This document shows, piece after piece, positions 43,272 to 53,509 of a DNA stretch of 64,000 nucleotides. A program made the position numbers and the translations under genes. The notes beneath the pieces are model-generated. The model made no database searches, was not told where the DNA came from, and saw only the letters and a list, made by a program, of their open reading frames with translations. Origin of the DNA: Hyphomicrobiales bacterium (GTDB taxonomy: Bacteria; Pseudomonadota; Alphaproteobacteria; Rhizobiales; Methylopilaceae); NCBI GenBank assembly GCA_022842205.1, contig JALHQA010000001.1, positions 248,001 to 312,000 of the forward strand, read 5' to 3'. Position 1 is the first letter of the stretch. Every line of letters begins with the position of its first letter.

Positions 43272-44024
43272 ATGAAATCCATTCTTCTGAACACTGCGGC
43301 TGCGGCCGCACTTGCCGTCGGTATATCGGCCGCCTATGCCCAGGCGCCTGCTGGCGGTGGCGGCGCCATGCAGCCTCCGGCGGCTTCGGGTGGCGCATCC
43401 GGAGGCGCATCGGGCGGCATGTCCGCGCCCTCGGGCGAATCGCTGCCGAATCGTGCGGGTGCCGGCGCCCAGGGCGGCGTTGGTGCCGAATGTCCTCCGG
43501 GCGCCCCAAACTGCGGCGCGGGAGCCGGCGGTGGAGCGAGCGCACAGGGCGAGAAGTTGAAGGGCGAAAAGTCCGGAACGTCCGCGCAGGGTGAAAAGAT
43601 GAAGGACGAAAGGTCCGGCACGAGCGCCCAAGGCGAAAAAATGAAGGATGAGAAATCCGGCACGAGCGCCCAGGGTCAGAAGTCCGATACCAAGTCCGGA
43701 TCGACCGCGGAGAAGGACGGCAAGGACGGGAAGATGACCGAAGGCCGCGCTGCGGCTTCTGTCGAACTCAAGTCGGAGCAGAGAACCCGCATCCGCGAAA
43801 GGATTCGGTCGGCTGACGTCGAGCGCGTCAATATCGACATCGATATCAACGTCGGTGCGAGGCTGCCCGTCGACCGGGTCCGCACATATATCCGCCCAGT
43901 ACCAGTCTGGCTGGTCGAGATCGTGCCTGCCTATCGCGGGTTCTCGTTCATCGTTCTCGCGGACGGCCGCGTCGTGATCATCGAGCCGGATAGCTACGAG
44001 GTCGTCACGATCATTACGGTCTGA
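43272..44024 (+). CDS. DUF1236-domain secreted protein with internal repeats
   Basis: 250-residue exported protein. Signal peptide of about 23 residues (cleavage after AYA), a Gly/Ala-rich region, then about three and a half copies of a 14-residue repeat of the type SAQGEKMKDEKSGT (about residues 95-140), and a C-terminal DUF1236 domain: ELKSEQRTRIRERIRSADV, INVGARLPVDRV, VPVWLVEIVPAYRGF. DUF1236 proteins are characteristic of Rhizobiales; function unknown, perhaps envelope related. ATG 43272 has GGGAG upstream. Followed by a terminator. Confidence 0.85.
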   Translation: MKSILLNTAAAAALAVGISAAYAQAPAGGGGAMQPPAASGGASGGASGGMSAPSGESLPNRAGAGAQGGVGAECPPGAPNCGAGAGGGASAQGEKLKGEKSGTSAQGEKMKDERSGTSAQGEKMKDEKSGTSAQGQKSDTKSGSTAEKDGKDGKMTEGRAAASVELKSEQRTRIRERIRSADVERVNIDIDINVGARLPVDRVRTYIRPVPVWLVEIVPAYRGFSFIVLADGRVVIIEPDSYEVVTIITV

Positions 44025-44045
44025 CGCGATTTGAACTTATGGAAA

Positions 44046-44068
44046 GGGCGGCCTCCGGCCGCCCTTTT
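44046..44068 (+). terminator. Rho-independent terminator after DUF1236 gene
   Basis: GGGCGGCC, three-base loop, GGCCGCCC, TTTT; 22 bases after the stop codon. Confidence 0.85.
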
Positions 44069-44116
44069 CATTTGCGTCCGGGACAGCCAAGGTCTGCGTC
44101 GGATTCGGGGGCGCGA

Positions 44117-45793
44117 ATGACGCAGGTTGAAACCACGGAACAGCCGACGGGAATCGGTGCGTTCCTTCAGCGGCGCGTGCTGGTCATGCTGGCACTGGGC
44201 TTCTCGGCCGGTTTACCCAATCTTCTGATCTTCGACACGCTCTCGGCCTGGCTGCGCGACGGCGGCGTATCGCTCGCGGTCATCGGTTTCTTCAGCCTTG
44301 CGACACTTGCCTATTCCGCGAAGTTCGTCTGGGCACCGCTTGTCGATCGCACCCGCATACCGGGACTGACGCTTTGGGTCGGCCACCGCCGGTCGTGGAT
44401 GCTGGTTGCCCAGATCGCCGTGATGGCCGGTCTCTGGCTGATCTCGGGACAAGACCCGGCGACGAGCCTCGGCGCGATGGCGGCATTCGCCGTCTTTGTC
44501 GGCTTCGCCGGCGCCACACAGGACATCGTCATCGATGCATGGCGCATCGAAGTGGCGGACGACCGCCAGCAGGGCGTGATGGCGGCGGCCTATCAGTGGG
44601 GTTACCGCGTCGCGATGATTGTCGCCGGCGCGCTGCCGCTGATCCTCGCCCAGAGCTTCAACTGGAACTTCTCCTACGCGACGATGGCCGGGCTTATGGC
44701 CATTGGCATTCTTGCCGTGCTGTTTGCGCCGCGTGAGAGAAGCCACGCTGTACGGCCGATTCATGCGGAAGACGTGCCGTCGCGGCCGCTCGCCGAAATT
44801 CTGGAATGGATCGCGCGCGGCGCGGTTCTGGTGCTTGGCGCGCTGATCGCGGGCGCCGGCTTGTCCGGAAACGCCGCACCCCTCGCGCTTATCGCGGGAG
44901 AGAGTGTGTTCGGCCTCGGCCCGCTTTGGCGTGGAACGTCCTACAGCGTCTTCCTTCAAGTGGGCGCGGTCGTGCTCGGGCTTGGAATCGTAGCCCTCGC
45001 CTGCTCTCCAATTCCGGGAATGCGCACGCGGCCCGGCATTTATCTGGCGGCATCCTTTGGAGATCCGCTGCGCGATTTTTTTGAACGTTATGCCGGAACC
45101 GCGAGCCTGATCCTCGCGCTCATCTGTCTGTACCGCGTGTCGGATTTCGTGCTTAACGTGATGAACCCGTTCTATCTCGATCTCGGATTCTCGCTGGTCG
45201 AAATTGCCGAAGTGCGAAAGGTCTTTGGCGTCGTCGCCTCGATGGCAGGGGTGTTCGTCGGCGGATGGGCCGTTGTGAAGCTGGGACTTATGCGGGCGTT
45301 GGTTATCGGCGCTCTTGCGGGGCCAATCTCAAATCTTGTTTTCATTGCGCTGGCAGGCGTCGGGCATTCCATGCCGGCGCTGTATACCGCCATCGGGATC
45401 GACAATGTCGCCAGCGGTTTTGCAGGCACCTGCCTCATCGCCTACATGTCCAGCCTGACGTCTGCTGGCTTCACGGCGACGCAATATGCGCTGTTCTCGT
45501 CGTTGTATGCGCTGCCAGGTAAACTGATCGCTTCGCAGTCGGGGCGCATCATCGAAGGCGCCGCCATATCCGCAAACGAGGGGGGGCTTTTTTCCCTGTT
45601 CATGCCGTTGCTGTCGGCAACGACACCGGATGCATACGTTACAGGCGCGCAGAAAACCGGCGTTGCACCGGCGGCACTCGGCGCCGGCTACGTGACGTTC
45701 TTTGTCTATTCGACGCTAATCGGCATTGCCGCCATTGTACTTACGCTGATGGTGGCGCAGAGAACGCCTACTCAGCCGCCTCGCGCGACGTGA
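44117..45793 (+). CDS. ampG: AmpG-like muropeptide MFS permease
   Basis: 558-residue inner-membrane major-facilitator protein. N-terminal pattern VLVMLALGFSAGLPNLLIF, LRDGGVSLAVIGFFSLATL and FVWAPLVDR is typical of AmpG, which imports anhydro-muropeptides for cell-wall recycling; FAGATQDIVIDAWRIE follows. About 14 helices, with an insertion between the halves making it longer than the 490-residue E. coli protein. ATG 44117 follows the terminator of the upstream gene. Its 3' end overlaps the converging rmuC by 26 bases. Transporters of this group with other solutes exist, so substrate is inferred. Confidence 0.83.
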   Translation: MTQVETTEQPTGIGAFLQRRVLVMLALGFSAGLPNLLIFDTLSAWLRDGGVSLAVIGFFSLATLAYSAKFVWAPLVDRTRIPGLTLWVGHRRSWMLVAQIAVMAGLWLISGQDPATSLGAMAAFAVFVGFAGATQDIVIDAWRIEVADDRQQGVMAAAYQWGYRVAMIVAGALPLILAQSFNWNFSYATMAGLMAIGILAVLFAPRERSHAVRPIHAEDVPSRPLAEILEWIARGAVLVLGALIAGAGLSGNAAPLALIAGESVFGLGPLWRGTSYSVFLQVGAVVLGLGIVALACSPIPGMRTRPGIYLAASFGDPLRDFFERYAGTASLILALICLYRVSDFVLNVMNPFYLDLGFSLVEIAEVRKVFGVVASMAGVFVGGWAVVKLGLMRALVIGALAGPISNLVFIALAGVGHSMPALYTAIGIDNVASGFAGTCLIAYMSSLTSAGFTATQYALFSSLYALPGKLIASQSGRIIEGAAISANEGGLFSLFMPLLSATTPDAYVTGAQKTGVAPAALGAGYVTFFVYSTLIGIAAIVLTLMVAQRTPTQPPRAT

Positions 45794-46976
45794 TCGGATT
45801 GGGCAATACGATTTCGCCTTGTGCTTGCGATACAAGCCCCTGCCCTTGTGGGGTCGGGCCGTCGAAATCCATCTTGTCGATGGCGGTGCCGCGCCGGGCG
45901 ATTTTTTCTGCCGATGTCTCTATCTCGCGCAGATCCTTTTCGGTGAGCGCCATATGGCGCTTGAGGTTGCCGGCGCGATCCACAAGCCGTCCGACATCTT
46001 CCAGAAGAAAGCCGACCTCTCTCTGAATGACATGCGCCTGCTCGCGCATCGCGGCGTCGCGCATCAATCCTTTCACCACATGGATCGACAGCATCAGGAG
46101 AGAAGGCGAAACGATCAGAACCCGCGCCTTGTGGGCACGCTGCACGATATCCTCAAACCGTTCGTGCAGTTCGGCATGCAACGCCTCCGACGGCACAAAC
46201 AGCAGCGCCATCTCCTGCGTTTCCTCGGGGATCAGATACTGCCGCACGGCCTGGATGTGCGTGATCATGTCCGCCCGCATCTTCTGAGCGGCGGCGCGCT
46301 CGGCAGCTTCGTCCTCGGCCCGCCGAAGCTCCTCGAACGCCTCGAGCGGAAACTTGGCATCGACGACAAGACCGCGAGTGTCTCCCGGGAGCCAGATCAG
46401 GCAGTCGGGCCGCGCGCGTGTCGAAAGCGTGGCCTGAAAGGTGTAAGCATTGGCTGGCAGGGCATCCTTGATGATGGCTTCCATCTGCCCCTGGCCGAAC
46501 GCACCGCGCGCCTGCTTGTTCGAAAGAATGCTGGTGAGGTTCGTCACCTGATCCGAGAGAGAGCCGATATTCTGCTGCGCGGCGTCGATAACGGCGAGGC
46601 GCGCTTCCAGCTTGCTGAGCTGCTCGGCTGTGGCCTTTGCACCCGTCACAAGATTTTCGCCAACGCGCTGCGTGACATTGTCCAGCCGTTCGGACACGGC
46701 CTTGGCCAGCTCCGACTGCTTGTTGGACAGAACCTCGCCTACGCCCTGAAGCCGTCCGAACAACTCCATCTGGGAGCGGAGCAAGGCGTCGACCTGCTCT
46801 TCCGTCCGCGATTGGCGTTCAAGCTGAGCCCGTGCCTCGAGTCCACGCTCGCTGCTCTGCCGGAAAAGAAGAATCGAGAGAAAAAGAAGAAGGGCAACGA
46901 CGAGGGCGGAGACGGCGGCCCCGGTCTGCAACAGGGAAACGGGATAATCGCCGAGATTGAAGAGAATCGCATCCAT
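45768..46976 (-). CDS. rmuC: DNA recombination protein RmuC
   Basis: 402-residue protein with an N-terminal membrane anchor (AVSALVVALLLFLSILLF), a long coiled coil (about residues 45-160) and a C-terminal nuclease-like domain: LIWLPGDTRGLVVDAKFPL, then EAFEELRRAEDEAAERAA and ALLFVPSEALHAELHERF. RmuC limits inversions between short repeats and is related to PD-(D/E)XK nucleases. Length is usual. Its end overlaps ampG by 26 bases, and its start faces def across an 84-base gap. Confidence 0.93.
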   Translation of the reverse strand: MDAILFNLGDYPVSLLQTGAAVSALVVALLLFLSILLFRQSSERGLEARAQLERQSRTEEQVDALLRSQMELFGRLQGVGEVLSNKQSELAKAVSERLDNVTQRVGENLVTGAKATAEQLSKLEARLAVIDAAQQNIGSLSDQVTNLTSILSNKQARGAFGQGQMEAIIKDALPANAYTFQATLSTRARPDCLIWLPGDTRGLVVDAKFPLEAFEELRRAEDEAAERAAAQKMRADMITHIQAVRQYLIPEETQEMALLFVPSEALHAELHERFEDIVQRAHKARVLIVSPSLLMLSIHVVKGLMRDAAMREQAHVIQREVGFLLEDVGRLVDRAGNLKRHMALTEKDLREIETSAEKIARRGTAIDKMDFDGPTPQGQGLVSQAQGEIVLPNPITSREAAE

Positions 46977-47060
46977 CGAGCTCTTATATCAGAATCCGAC
47001 GGCAGGAACAGAGCATGAACGTTTGACGCCTTCCGACAGGCGTCTTATCTCGCGCACGAC

Positions 47061-47654
47061 ATGACCATCCGCCCCATCCTTGTGATTCCCGACGAGAAGC
47101 TCCGGCAGAAGACTGAGCGCATCGAGACGATAGACGCCGAGCTTCAGACGCTGATCGACGACATGTTCGAGACCATGTATGCCGCGCCGGGAATCGGCCT
47201 CGCGGCGCCGCAGATCGGCGTCATGAAGCGGCTTGCGGTCGTGGACGTGTCGAAGCGTGACGACGAACAAGTGCCGCTCGCGCTCATCAATCCCGAGATC
47301 ACCTGGGAATCGGAAGACCTGTCCGTCTATGAGGAAGGCTGTCTTTCCATCCCCGATTACTACGAAGAGGTTGAGCGGCCGGCCAAAGTGCGGGTGAGTT
47401 TCACCACCCGCGAAGGCGAGGCGCGGGAAATCGAGGCGGAAGGGGTGCTGGCTACCTGCATCCAGCACGAGATCGACCATCTCGACGGCGTGCTCTTTAT
47501 CGACCACATCTCGAAACTGAAACGCGACATGGTTTGGAAAAAGGCCGTGAAGCTTTTCAAGCGCGAAGGCCCGCAGACCTATACGCCCACGCCCGGGCCA
47601 AAAACCCCGCCACCGGACGACGGCGACGACATCGAGAATGTAGGCGAGCTGTGA
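47061..47654 (+). CDS. def: Peptide deformylase
   Basis: 197-residue metalloenzyme that removes the N-formyl group from nascent proteins. All three motifs are present: GIGLAAPQIG, EEGCLSIP and the metal ligands in CIQHEIDHLDG. A C-terminal extension of about 25 residues is Pro-rich (TPTPGPKTPPPDDG). The TGA overlaps the GTG of fmt, so deformylase and formyltransferase are coupled, followed by truA. Confidence 0.97.
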   Translation: MTIRPILVIPDEKLRQKTERIETIDAELQTLIDDMFETMYAAPGIGLAAPQIGVMKRLAVVDVSKRDDEQVPLALINPEITWESEDLSVYEEGCLSIPDYYEEVERPAKVRVSFTTREGEAREIEAEGVLATCIQHEIDHLDGVLFIDHISKLKRDMVWKKAVKLFKREGPQTYTPTPGPKTPPPDDGDDIENVGEL

Positions 47655-48583
47655 GCCTGCGCATCGTCTTCATGGGGACTCCGGATTTCGCCGTGCCGAC
47701 GCTGGCAGCGATCAAGGAGGCGGGCCATGAGGTGGTTGCGGTCTATACTCGCGCACCCAAGCGCGCCGGACGCGGCATGGCCGAAACCCGCACGCCCGTC
47801 CATACGGCCGCCGATCTGTTCGACCTTCCAGTTCTGACACCGGCCTCGCTCAAGAGCGAGGATGCGACGGAGACATTCCGCGGCCATCGCGCCGACGCCG
47901 CCGTGGTGGTCGCTTACGGCCTGCTGCTGCCGAAAGCCGTTCTCGAAGCGCCGCGCGAAGGCTGCTTCAATCTTCACGCATCTCTGCTGCCGCGCTGGCG
48001 TGGCGCGGCACCGATCAACCGTGCCATCATGGCGGGCGATTCCGAGACCGGCGTTGCCGTCATGAAGATGGACGAGGGGCTGGACACGGGTCCGGTGGCG
48101 TTGGTCGAACGCACCGCCATCTCACAAAACGAAACTGCCGGTGAGCTGCACGGAAGGCTGTCCCGCCTTGGCGCGCCCCTGATGGTCAAAGCGCTGCTTG
48201 CGCTGGAGTCCGGCCAACTGACTTTCACGCCTCAGCCTAGTGCTGGCGTCGAATACGCATCCAAGCTTAGCAATGCCGAAACCCGCGTGGACTGGTCCAG
48301 GTCCGCCGCCGAGGTTCACAATCATATTCGTGGTCTGTCGCCTTTTCCGGGTGCATGGACGGAGTTTGAAACCGCCAAGGGACCGGAGCGCCTGAAGCTC
48401 CTGCGCAGCGAAGTTGCGGACGGCAACGGGACAGCCGGAGTGCTGCTCGACCACATGGGACTGATCGCATGCGGAGCGAACGCGGTACGGCTCGTGACCG
48501 TACAGCGTGCCGGCAAAGGGCCGATGGCGTTCAGCGATTTTGCGCGCGGCGCGCGGCTGGAACGCGGCGCAGCATTCACCTGA
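47651..48583 (+). CDS. fmt: Methionyl-tRNA formyltransferase
   Basis: 310-residue enzyme that formylates initiator Met-tRNA using 10-formyl-tetrahydrofolate. Start GTG 47651 overlaps the def stop codon. Motifs: [18 protein letters not shown], catalytic [16 protein letters not shown] and [13 protein letters not shown]-terminal tRNA-binding OB-like domain follows from about residue 205. Its TGA overlaps the ATG of truA. Confidence 0.97.
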   Translation: MSLRIVFMGTPDFAVPTLAAIKEAGHEVVAVYTRAPKRAGRGMAETRTPVHTAADLFDLPVLTPASLKSEDATETFRGHRADAAVVVAYGLLLPKAVLEAPREGCFNLHASLLPRWRGAAPINRAIMAGDSETGVAVMKMDEGLDTGPVALVERTAISQNETAGELHGRLSRLGAPLMVKALLALESGQLTFTPQPSAGVEYASKLSNAETRVDWSRSAAEVHNHIRGLSPFPGAWTEFETAKGPERLKLLRSEVADGNGTAGVLLDHMGLIACGANAVRLVTVQRAGKGPMAFSDFARGARLERGAAFT

Positions 48584-49323
48584 TGCCACGCTACAAACTC
48601 ACCATCGAATATGATGGCACATCCTTCGTCGGCTGGCAGCGGCAGGACAACGGACTGTCGGTCCAGCAGGTTCTGGAAGATGCCGTGTTTGCCTTCTCCG
48701 GCGAAGAGGTGCGCGTCGGCGGCGCGGGACGCACCGACGCCGGCGTCCATGCACGCGGACAGGTGGCGCATGTCGAACTGTCCAGGGATTGGCCAATCGA
48801 TACCGTGCGCGACGCAATCAACGCGCAGGCGCGCCCGCATCCAGTCGCCGTGCTGATGGCGGAGCGCGTGTCGGCGGAATTCGACGCACGTTTCTCCGCG
48901 ATGAAGCGTCATTACGAGTATGTCATTATCGACCGGCGGCCGCCGCTTACGCTGGAGTTCGCCCGTGCGTGGCAGGTGCCACGGCGGCTCGACGTCGAGA
49001 CAATGCACATCGCGGCGCAGCATCTTGTCGGCAAGCATGACTTCACGACGTTCCGCGCTACGGAATGCCAGGCAAAGTCACCTGAGAAAACGCTCGACCG
49101 GCTGGATGTGTCGCGCGCGGGAGAAGCGGTCGTGATCCGCGCGTCCGCGCGGAGCTTCCTGCACCATCAGGTGCGCTCGATGGCCGGCTCGCTGAAACTC
49201 GTCGGCGAAGGCAAATGGACACCGGACGCCCTGCAAGCCGCGCTCGACGCGAAGGAACGCACCCGCTGCGGCGCACTGGCGCCATCTTGCGGCCTTTATC
49301 TGGTGCGCGTTGATTATCCCTGA
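48583..49323 (+). CDS. truA: tRNA pseudouridine(38-40) synthase TruA
   Basis: 246-residue enzyme converting uridines 38-40 of the anticodon arm to pseudouridine. Catalytic Asp lies in [18 protein letters not shown]; other marks are [15 protein letters not shown] and [16 protein letters not shown] 48583 overlaps the fmt stop, completing a coupled def-fmt-truA operon. Confidence 0.97.
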   Translation: MPRYKLTIEYDGTSFVGWQRQDNGLSVQQVLEDAVFAFSGEEVRVGGAGRTDAGVHARGQVAHVELSRDWPIDTVRDAINAQARPHPVAVLMAERVSAEFDARFSAMKRHYEYVIIDRRPPLTLEFARAWQVPRRLDVETMHIAAQHLVGKHDFTTFRATECQAKSPEKTLDRLDVSRAGEAVVIRASARSFLHHQVRSMAGSLKLVGEGKWTPDALQAALDAKERTRCGALAPSCGLYLVRVDYP

Positions 49324-49334
49324 CCGGGGGAGAC

Positions 49335-49958
49335 ATGAGCGAGCAAGCGACCAACCTGAATCTCGGCCAAATCCAGCGCCTGCGGAAGGCCGCGCTTCTG
49401 GCGCTAGGCATTACGGCCGTCTGCGTGCTCGCATTCGTACATTCGGCATGGCCGAAGGGCGCTCACGAAATTATCGAGAGCGCCGGAATCTGGGTTCTGA
49501 TCGTTGCGATCGCGGGACGGGCATGGTGCACGCTGTATATCGGCGGGCGGAAGCTGGCATCGCTCGTCACCACCGGCCCCTACTCGGTCAGCCGGAACCC
49601 GCTTTATCTTTTTACGTTCCTTGGCGTCGCCGGCATCGGCCTGCAGACAGGCGCGGTAACGCCCGGCCTCTTTCTGGCGGCAGCGACGATCATGGTCTTC
49701 CGGCCGGTCGTGATCCGCGAAGAGCGTGTGCTGCTTGGAATATTCGGAGAGGATTACGCCCGCTATTGCACGCATGTGCCACGCTTCGGACCGAGCTTTG
49801 CCAATTGGCAGGACAGCGAAAGCCTAGAGATCAGTCCACGCCGTCTGATGCGAACGGTTGCTGATGCACTACCGCTGCTTCTGGCCTATCCCGTAATGGA
49901 GGGGATCGAATATCTGCAGCAGTCGGGCTTCATCACCGCCTTTGTTCCGGTGTATTGA
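49335..49958 (+). CDS. Isoprenylcysteine methyltransferase-like membrane protein
   Basis: 207-residue integral membrane protein of the ICMT/PEMT family with about five helices. The SAM/substrate motif appears as TTGPYSVSRNPLYLFTFLG and the C-terminal pattern as EERVLLGIFGEDYARYCTHV then PRFGPSF. Bacterial members are poorly characterised lipid or small-molecule methyltransferases. It begins 12 bases after truA with GGGGGAG upstream and may be co-transcribed. Its 3' end overlaps the converging dapE by 26 bases. Confidence 0.82.
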   Translation: MSEQATNLNLGQIQRLRKAALLALGITAVCVLAFVHSAWPKGAHEIIESAGIWVLIVAIAGRAWCTLYIGGRKLASLVTTGPYSVSRNPLYLFTFLGVAGIGLQTGAVTPGLFLAAATIMVFRPVVIREERVLLGIFGEDYARYCTHVPRFGPSFANWQDSESLEISPRRLMRTVADALPLLLAYPVMEGIEYLQQSGFITAFVPVY

Positions 49959-51369
49959 CCAGATCGCCTGCCGGCTCCTCAACGTCGGCTGTTTTTGAGT
50001 CGGACGCCGCTTCTTCCTGGGCTTCAGTTCCCGTCAGATTGAGCTCCGCCTCGAGCAACGCCTCAAGATCGCTTTCGACGCTGATGGCGTTGGCGGGAGG
50101 TTCGGGAAAATCCGCCTGCAATGATTCGAGTTGCGCGGGCTCCTGTACCGGAGGCTCGACCACCGCGCCGCTGACCGCCGCCATCAGATCCGCGGGTTCG
50201 AGTTTTATCTGCGCGCCGAAATAGCGGGCGAGAAGGCGCTGGTAAATACGCGTCGCGGTTTCAAGATCAGAAAGAGAAACCCGCTCGTCCACCTGATGCA
50301 TGGTGGCGTTGCGCAGGCCGAACTCCACGACCGGGCACGCGTCCTTGATATAGCGCGCGTCGGAGGTGCCGCCGCCGGTGGAAAGTTTCGGCCGCGCGCC
50401 GGTTTCCTCGCGAATGACAGAAACCACCATGTCGACGAACGGCCCCGGCTCGGCAACGAAGCTCGACGACGCGCCGGGCAGAAACTCCAGATCGTAACGG
50501 GTATCGCCGGCGGCGCGCTCCAGGCGCTCGGCAATCAGGGTCTTGAGACTGTCGAGCGTATGCGCGTCGCTGTAGCGGACATTGAACCGCGCCGTGACCT
50601 TGGACGGGATGATGTTCACCGTCTCGTTGCCGGTATCGACGCTGGTGATCTCGAGATTGGTGCGCTCGAAATTCGCCGTGCCGTAGTCGAGCGGCTGGCC
50701 GAGCGCGTTGAGCAGCGGCAGCAGGCGGCGGATCGGATTGTCGGCCTGCTTCGGATAGGCGACATGGCCCTGCGTGCCGTGGACCGTGAGAATGCCGGAA
50801 ACGGAGCCGCGGCGGCCGATCTTGATCTCGTCGCCGACGCGCTCGACGCTCGACGGCTCGGCGAGCAGGCAGTGGTCGAACGTCTCGCCGCGCGCGAGCG
50901 CCCATTTCAGGATCTTCGGCGTGCCGTTGACCGACGGTCCCTCCTCGTCGCCGGTGACGAGAAAGGCGATGGAGCCCTTCGTGGTGCCGCCGCCCTCGGA
51001 CAGATAGCGCACCGCGGCGGAAATCATGGCGGCGAGGCCGCCCTTCATATCGACCGCGCCGCGTCCGTACAGGCTGTCGCCCTTCACCTCGCCGGCGAAC
51101 GGCGGAACGCTCCACGCCGCGACATCGCCGGGCGGCACGACATCGGTATGCCCGGCCAGCAGCAGAACCGGGCCGGTAGTGCCGATGCGCGCGTAAAGAT
51201 TGGCGACGTCGGGCGTGCCGGGCTCGGAGAAGGTCTCGATGAAGGTCTCGAAGCCCGCTTCCTTCAGCACATCGCGCAGCAGCGTGAGCGCCCCGCCCTC
51301 TTCGGGCGTGATGCTCTTGCAGCGGATGAGCGCCTGCGCCAGTTCGACGGGATTCTTGGGATCGGTCAC
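49933..51369 (-). CDS. dapE: Succinyl-diaminopimelate desuccinylase with acidic C-terminal tail
   Basis: 478-residue zinc metallopeptidase of the lysine/meso-diaminopimelate pathway. Metal-site motifs are LLLAGHTDVVPPGDV, GRGAVDMKGGLAAMI and FLVTGDEEGPSVNGT; FNVRYSDAHT and GGTSDARYI follow. The catalytic protein ends near residue 385 (YQRLLARYFG), the usual length. An additional tail of about 93 residues, rich in Glu, Ala and Pro and without recognised domain, follows. dapD is 49 bases upstream on the same strand. The tail's last codons overlap the converging methyltransferase-like gene. Confidence 0.95.
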   Translation of the reverse strand: MTDPKNPVELAQALIRCKSITPEEGGALTLLRDVLKEAGFETFIETFSEPGTPDVANLYARIGTTGPVLLLAGHTDVVPPGDVAAWSVPPFAGEVKGDSLYGRGAVDMKGGLAAMISAAVRYLSEGGGTTKGSIAFLVTGDEEGPSVNGTPKILKWALARGETFDHCLLAEPSSVERVGDEIKIGRRGSVSGILTVHGTQGHVAYPKQADNPIRRLLPLLNALGQPLDYGTANFERTNLEITSVDTGNETVNIIPSKVTARFNVRYSDAHTLDSLKTLIAERLERAAGDTRYDLEFLPGASSSFVAEPGPFVDMVVSVIREETGARPKLSTGGGTSDARYIKDACPVVEFGLRNATMHQVDERVSLSDLETATRIYQRLLARYFGAQIKLEPADLMAAVSGAVVEPPVQEPAQLESLQADFPEPPANAISVESDLEALLEAELNLTGTEAQEEAASDSKTADVEEPAGDLVNTPEQRR

Positions 51370-51418
51370 TTATGGCCTCAGATGTCGCGGCGCAGGGTGG
51401 AATCCCCTCCCCGGCGCG

Positions 51419-52261
<843 letters not shown>

Positions 52262-52508
52262 CGGTTTCCTCAATGTGTCCAAATTATTTGGTGGCGTCTC
52301 TCGCCCGGCATGGCAGCCCTGTCAACGCCCGAGCTTGCCCGATGCGGGAATCGCGCTAGCCTTCGCCTCGGGAGGACCCGCGCAGACGGGCCCCTGGGGA
52401 ATTGCGCGATGTCGAACGATTTCGAAGTCTGCATGCTGGTGTCGGCCCCTCGGCCTGTCGCTCTGCTGCGCCTTCGCCGGACTGGTGACGGCGTTTATTT
52501 GAGATGAC

Positions 52509-52849
52509 ATGCGTGAAGAGCAGAAGCTCGGCGCGGCACGGAACCTCCGGCGGAATCAGACCGACGCGGAACAAGGCTGTGGCGGCTCTTGCGCGCCAAG
52601 CGCCTTGCCGGCGTGAAGTTCAAGCGGCAGGTGCCTGTCGGGCCGTATGTCGCGGATTTCGCATGCGTCCAGCAGAGGCTCATCATCGAGCTCGACGGCA
52701 GCCAGCATCTCGACAGCGACTATGATCGAGTTCGCACGCAATATCTGAACGAACGGGGCTGGCGCGTGCTGCGCTTCTGGAACAGCCATCTCAGCCAGAA
52801 CCGCGAAGGCGTGCTGACCGTTATCGCCGATGCTCTCGGCAAGCTCTGA
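52509..52849 (+). pseudogene. Frameshifted DUF559 (Vsr-like endonuclease) gene
   Basis: The DUF559 family (restriction-endonuclease-like fold, Vsr relatives) normally runs without break from an ARxLRRxxTDAE motif to the DG and end motifs. Here ATG 52509 gives ARNLRRNQTDAEQG in one frame, while LWRLLRAKRLAGVKF, VGPYVADFACVQQRLIIELDGSQH and VLRFWNSHLSQNREGV continue in another, from about 52568. One base appears missing near GAACAAGGCTGTGG (about 52569-52582). The protein would be about 113 residues. Either a true pseudogene or a sequencing error. It opens the repeat-rich accessory stretch. Confidence 0.75.
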
Positions 52850-52852
52850 TCC

Positions 52853-52975
52853 CACCTCTCCCGCTTGCGGGAGAGGTCGAGTGCGCGAAGCGCACCGGGA
52901 GAGGGGAATGTGCGGCCCCCTCTCTCCGCTCGCCTTCGGCGAGTCGGCTCTCTCCCGCAGGCGGGAGAGAGGGGC
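52853..52975. repeat. Palindromic GC-rich intergenic repeats
   Basis: Two adjacent palindromic units built on CTCTCCCGC...GCGGGAGAG: 52853-52886 and 52917-52975, the second with an inner CTCGCC-TTCG-GGCGAG hairpin. Related units lie at about 55433-55490, 55796-55857 and 57087-57151. Confidence 0.8.
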
Positions 52976-52977
52976 AG

Positions 52978-53082
52978 GCGCGCGAAATCCGCTCCCGTCT
53001 TTGGAAGCTCTGCGATCCAACGTGACACCCCTCTGGAGGGGGCGCGCGGGACGCCGGGAGATTGACCGCTCCCGCGGCGGCG
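52978..53082 (-). repeat. Tail repeat, copy B
   Basis: Inverted counterpart of 40061-40162, with 44- and 19-base identical blocks at its ends. It directly follows RNA element copy B in the direction of its predicted transcription. Confidence 0.9.
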
Positions 53083-53415
53083 TTGGCGAAAGATAAAGCC
53101 AACACCTTGTGTACTTACCTCGGGGACGGCGCTCTCGCGGCGTCCCGCGCGCGGTGGTTCTTCGGCTTGCTGCCGAGGGCCCCTGGAGGACATTGGCTTG
53201 TTCTCCTCCATTGGCGGCCTCATCGACCTGCGTGTCCCGTTGGTACGGGTCCCACATCAGGTCACCAAGGGAGGCCTCGCGCCCCCGCAGGGGGGAGCAG
53301 GACCATCGGCCTTGGGCCTCCGAAGGATCAGGGAACGTTACTCCCCGGCCCTCCGGCCACCGCACCCTTCCCCGCGATCTGGACGGTCCGGACCGCCCCC
53401 TCCGTGAGAAAGAGT
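52978..53415 (-). ncRNA. Putative structured RNA element, copy B
   Basis: Leftward counterpart of the element at 39688-40162. Shared blocks at matching order: 53407-53391 (16 of 17 bases as in A), 53318-53309, hairpin TGGAGGA/TCCTCCA (53210-53204 / 53190-53184), 53173-53161, 53150-53138 and the tail repeat. Promoter-to-first-block distance (14 bases) and the 10-base gap between the last two internal blocks equal copy A. Further stems: CCCCC/GGGGG near 53284-53296 and CCCGT/ACGGG near 53237-53250. Reading frames across it lack coding signatures. Confidence 0.6.
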
Positions 53416-53421
53416 GTTGTG

Positions 53422-53450
53422 GGTGTAGCACAGAATAGGAATATTGTCAA
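53422..53450 (-). promoter_or_regulatory. Sigma-70-type promoter of RNA element copy B
   Basis: Read on the minus strand: TTGACA (53450-53445), 17-base spacer, TACACC (53427-53422). Predicted start near 53415. The perfect -35 and 17-base spacer make it one of the best promoter matches in the window. Confidence 0.78.
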
Positions 53451-53509
53451 GAGGCCAAAGCTGAAGCCGCCAGTTTCAAACTGAGACACGACCGCATAAG
53501 CTCCCTACA

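Noticed and set aside
52556-53431. 291-codon leftward frame across copy B
   Set aside because: It runs through palindromic repeats, the tail repeat and the DUF559 remnant; similarity to copy A is at nucleotide level and not in one reading frame.
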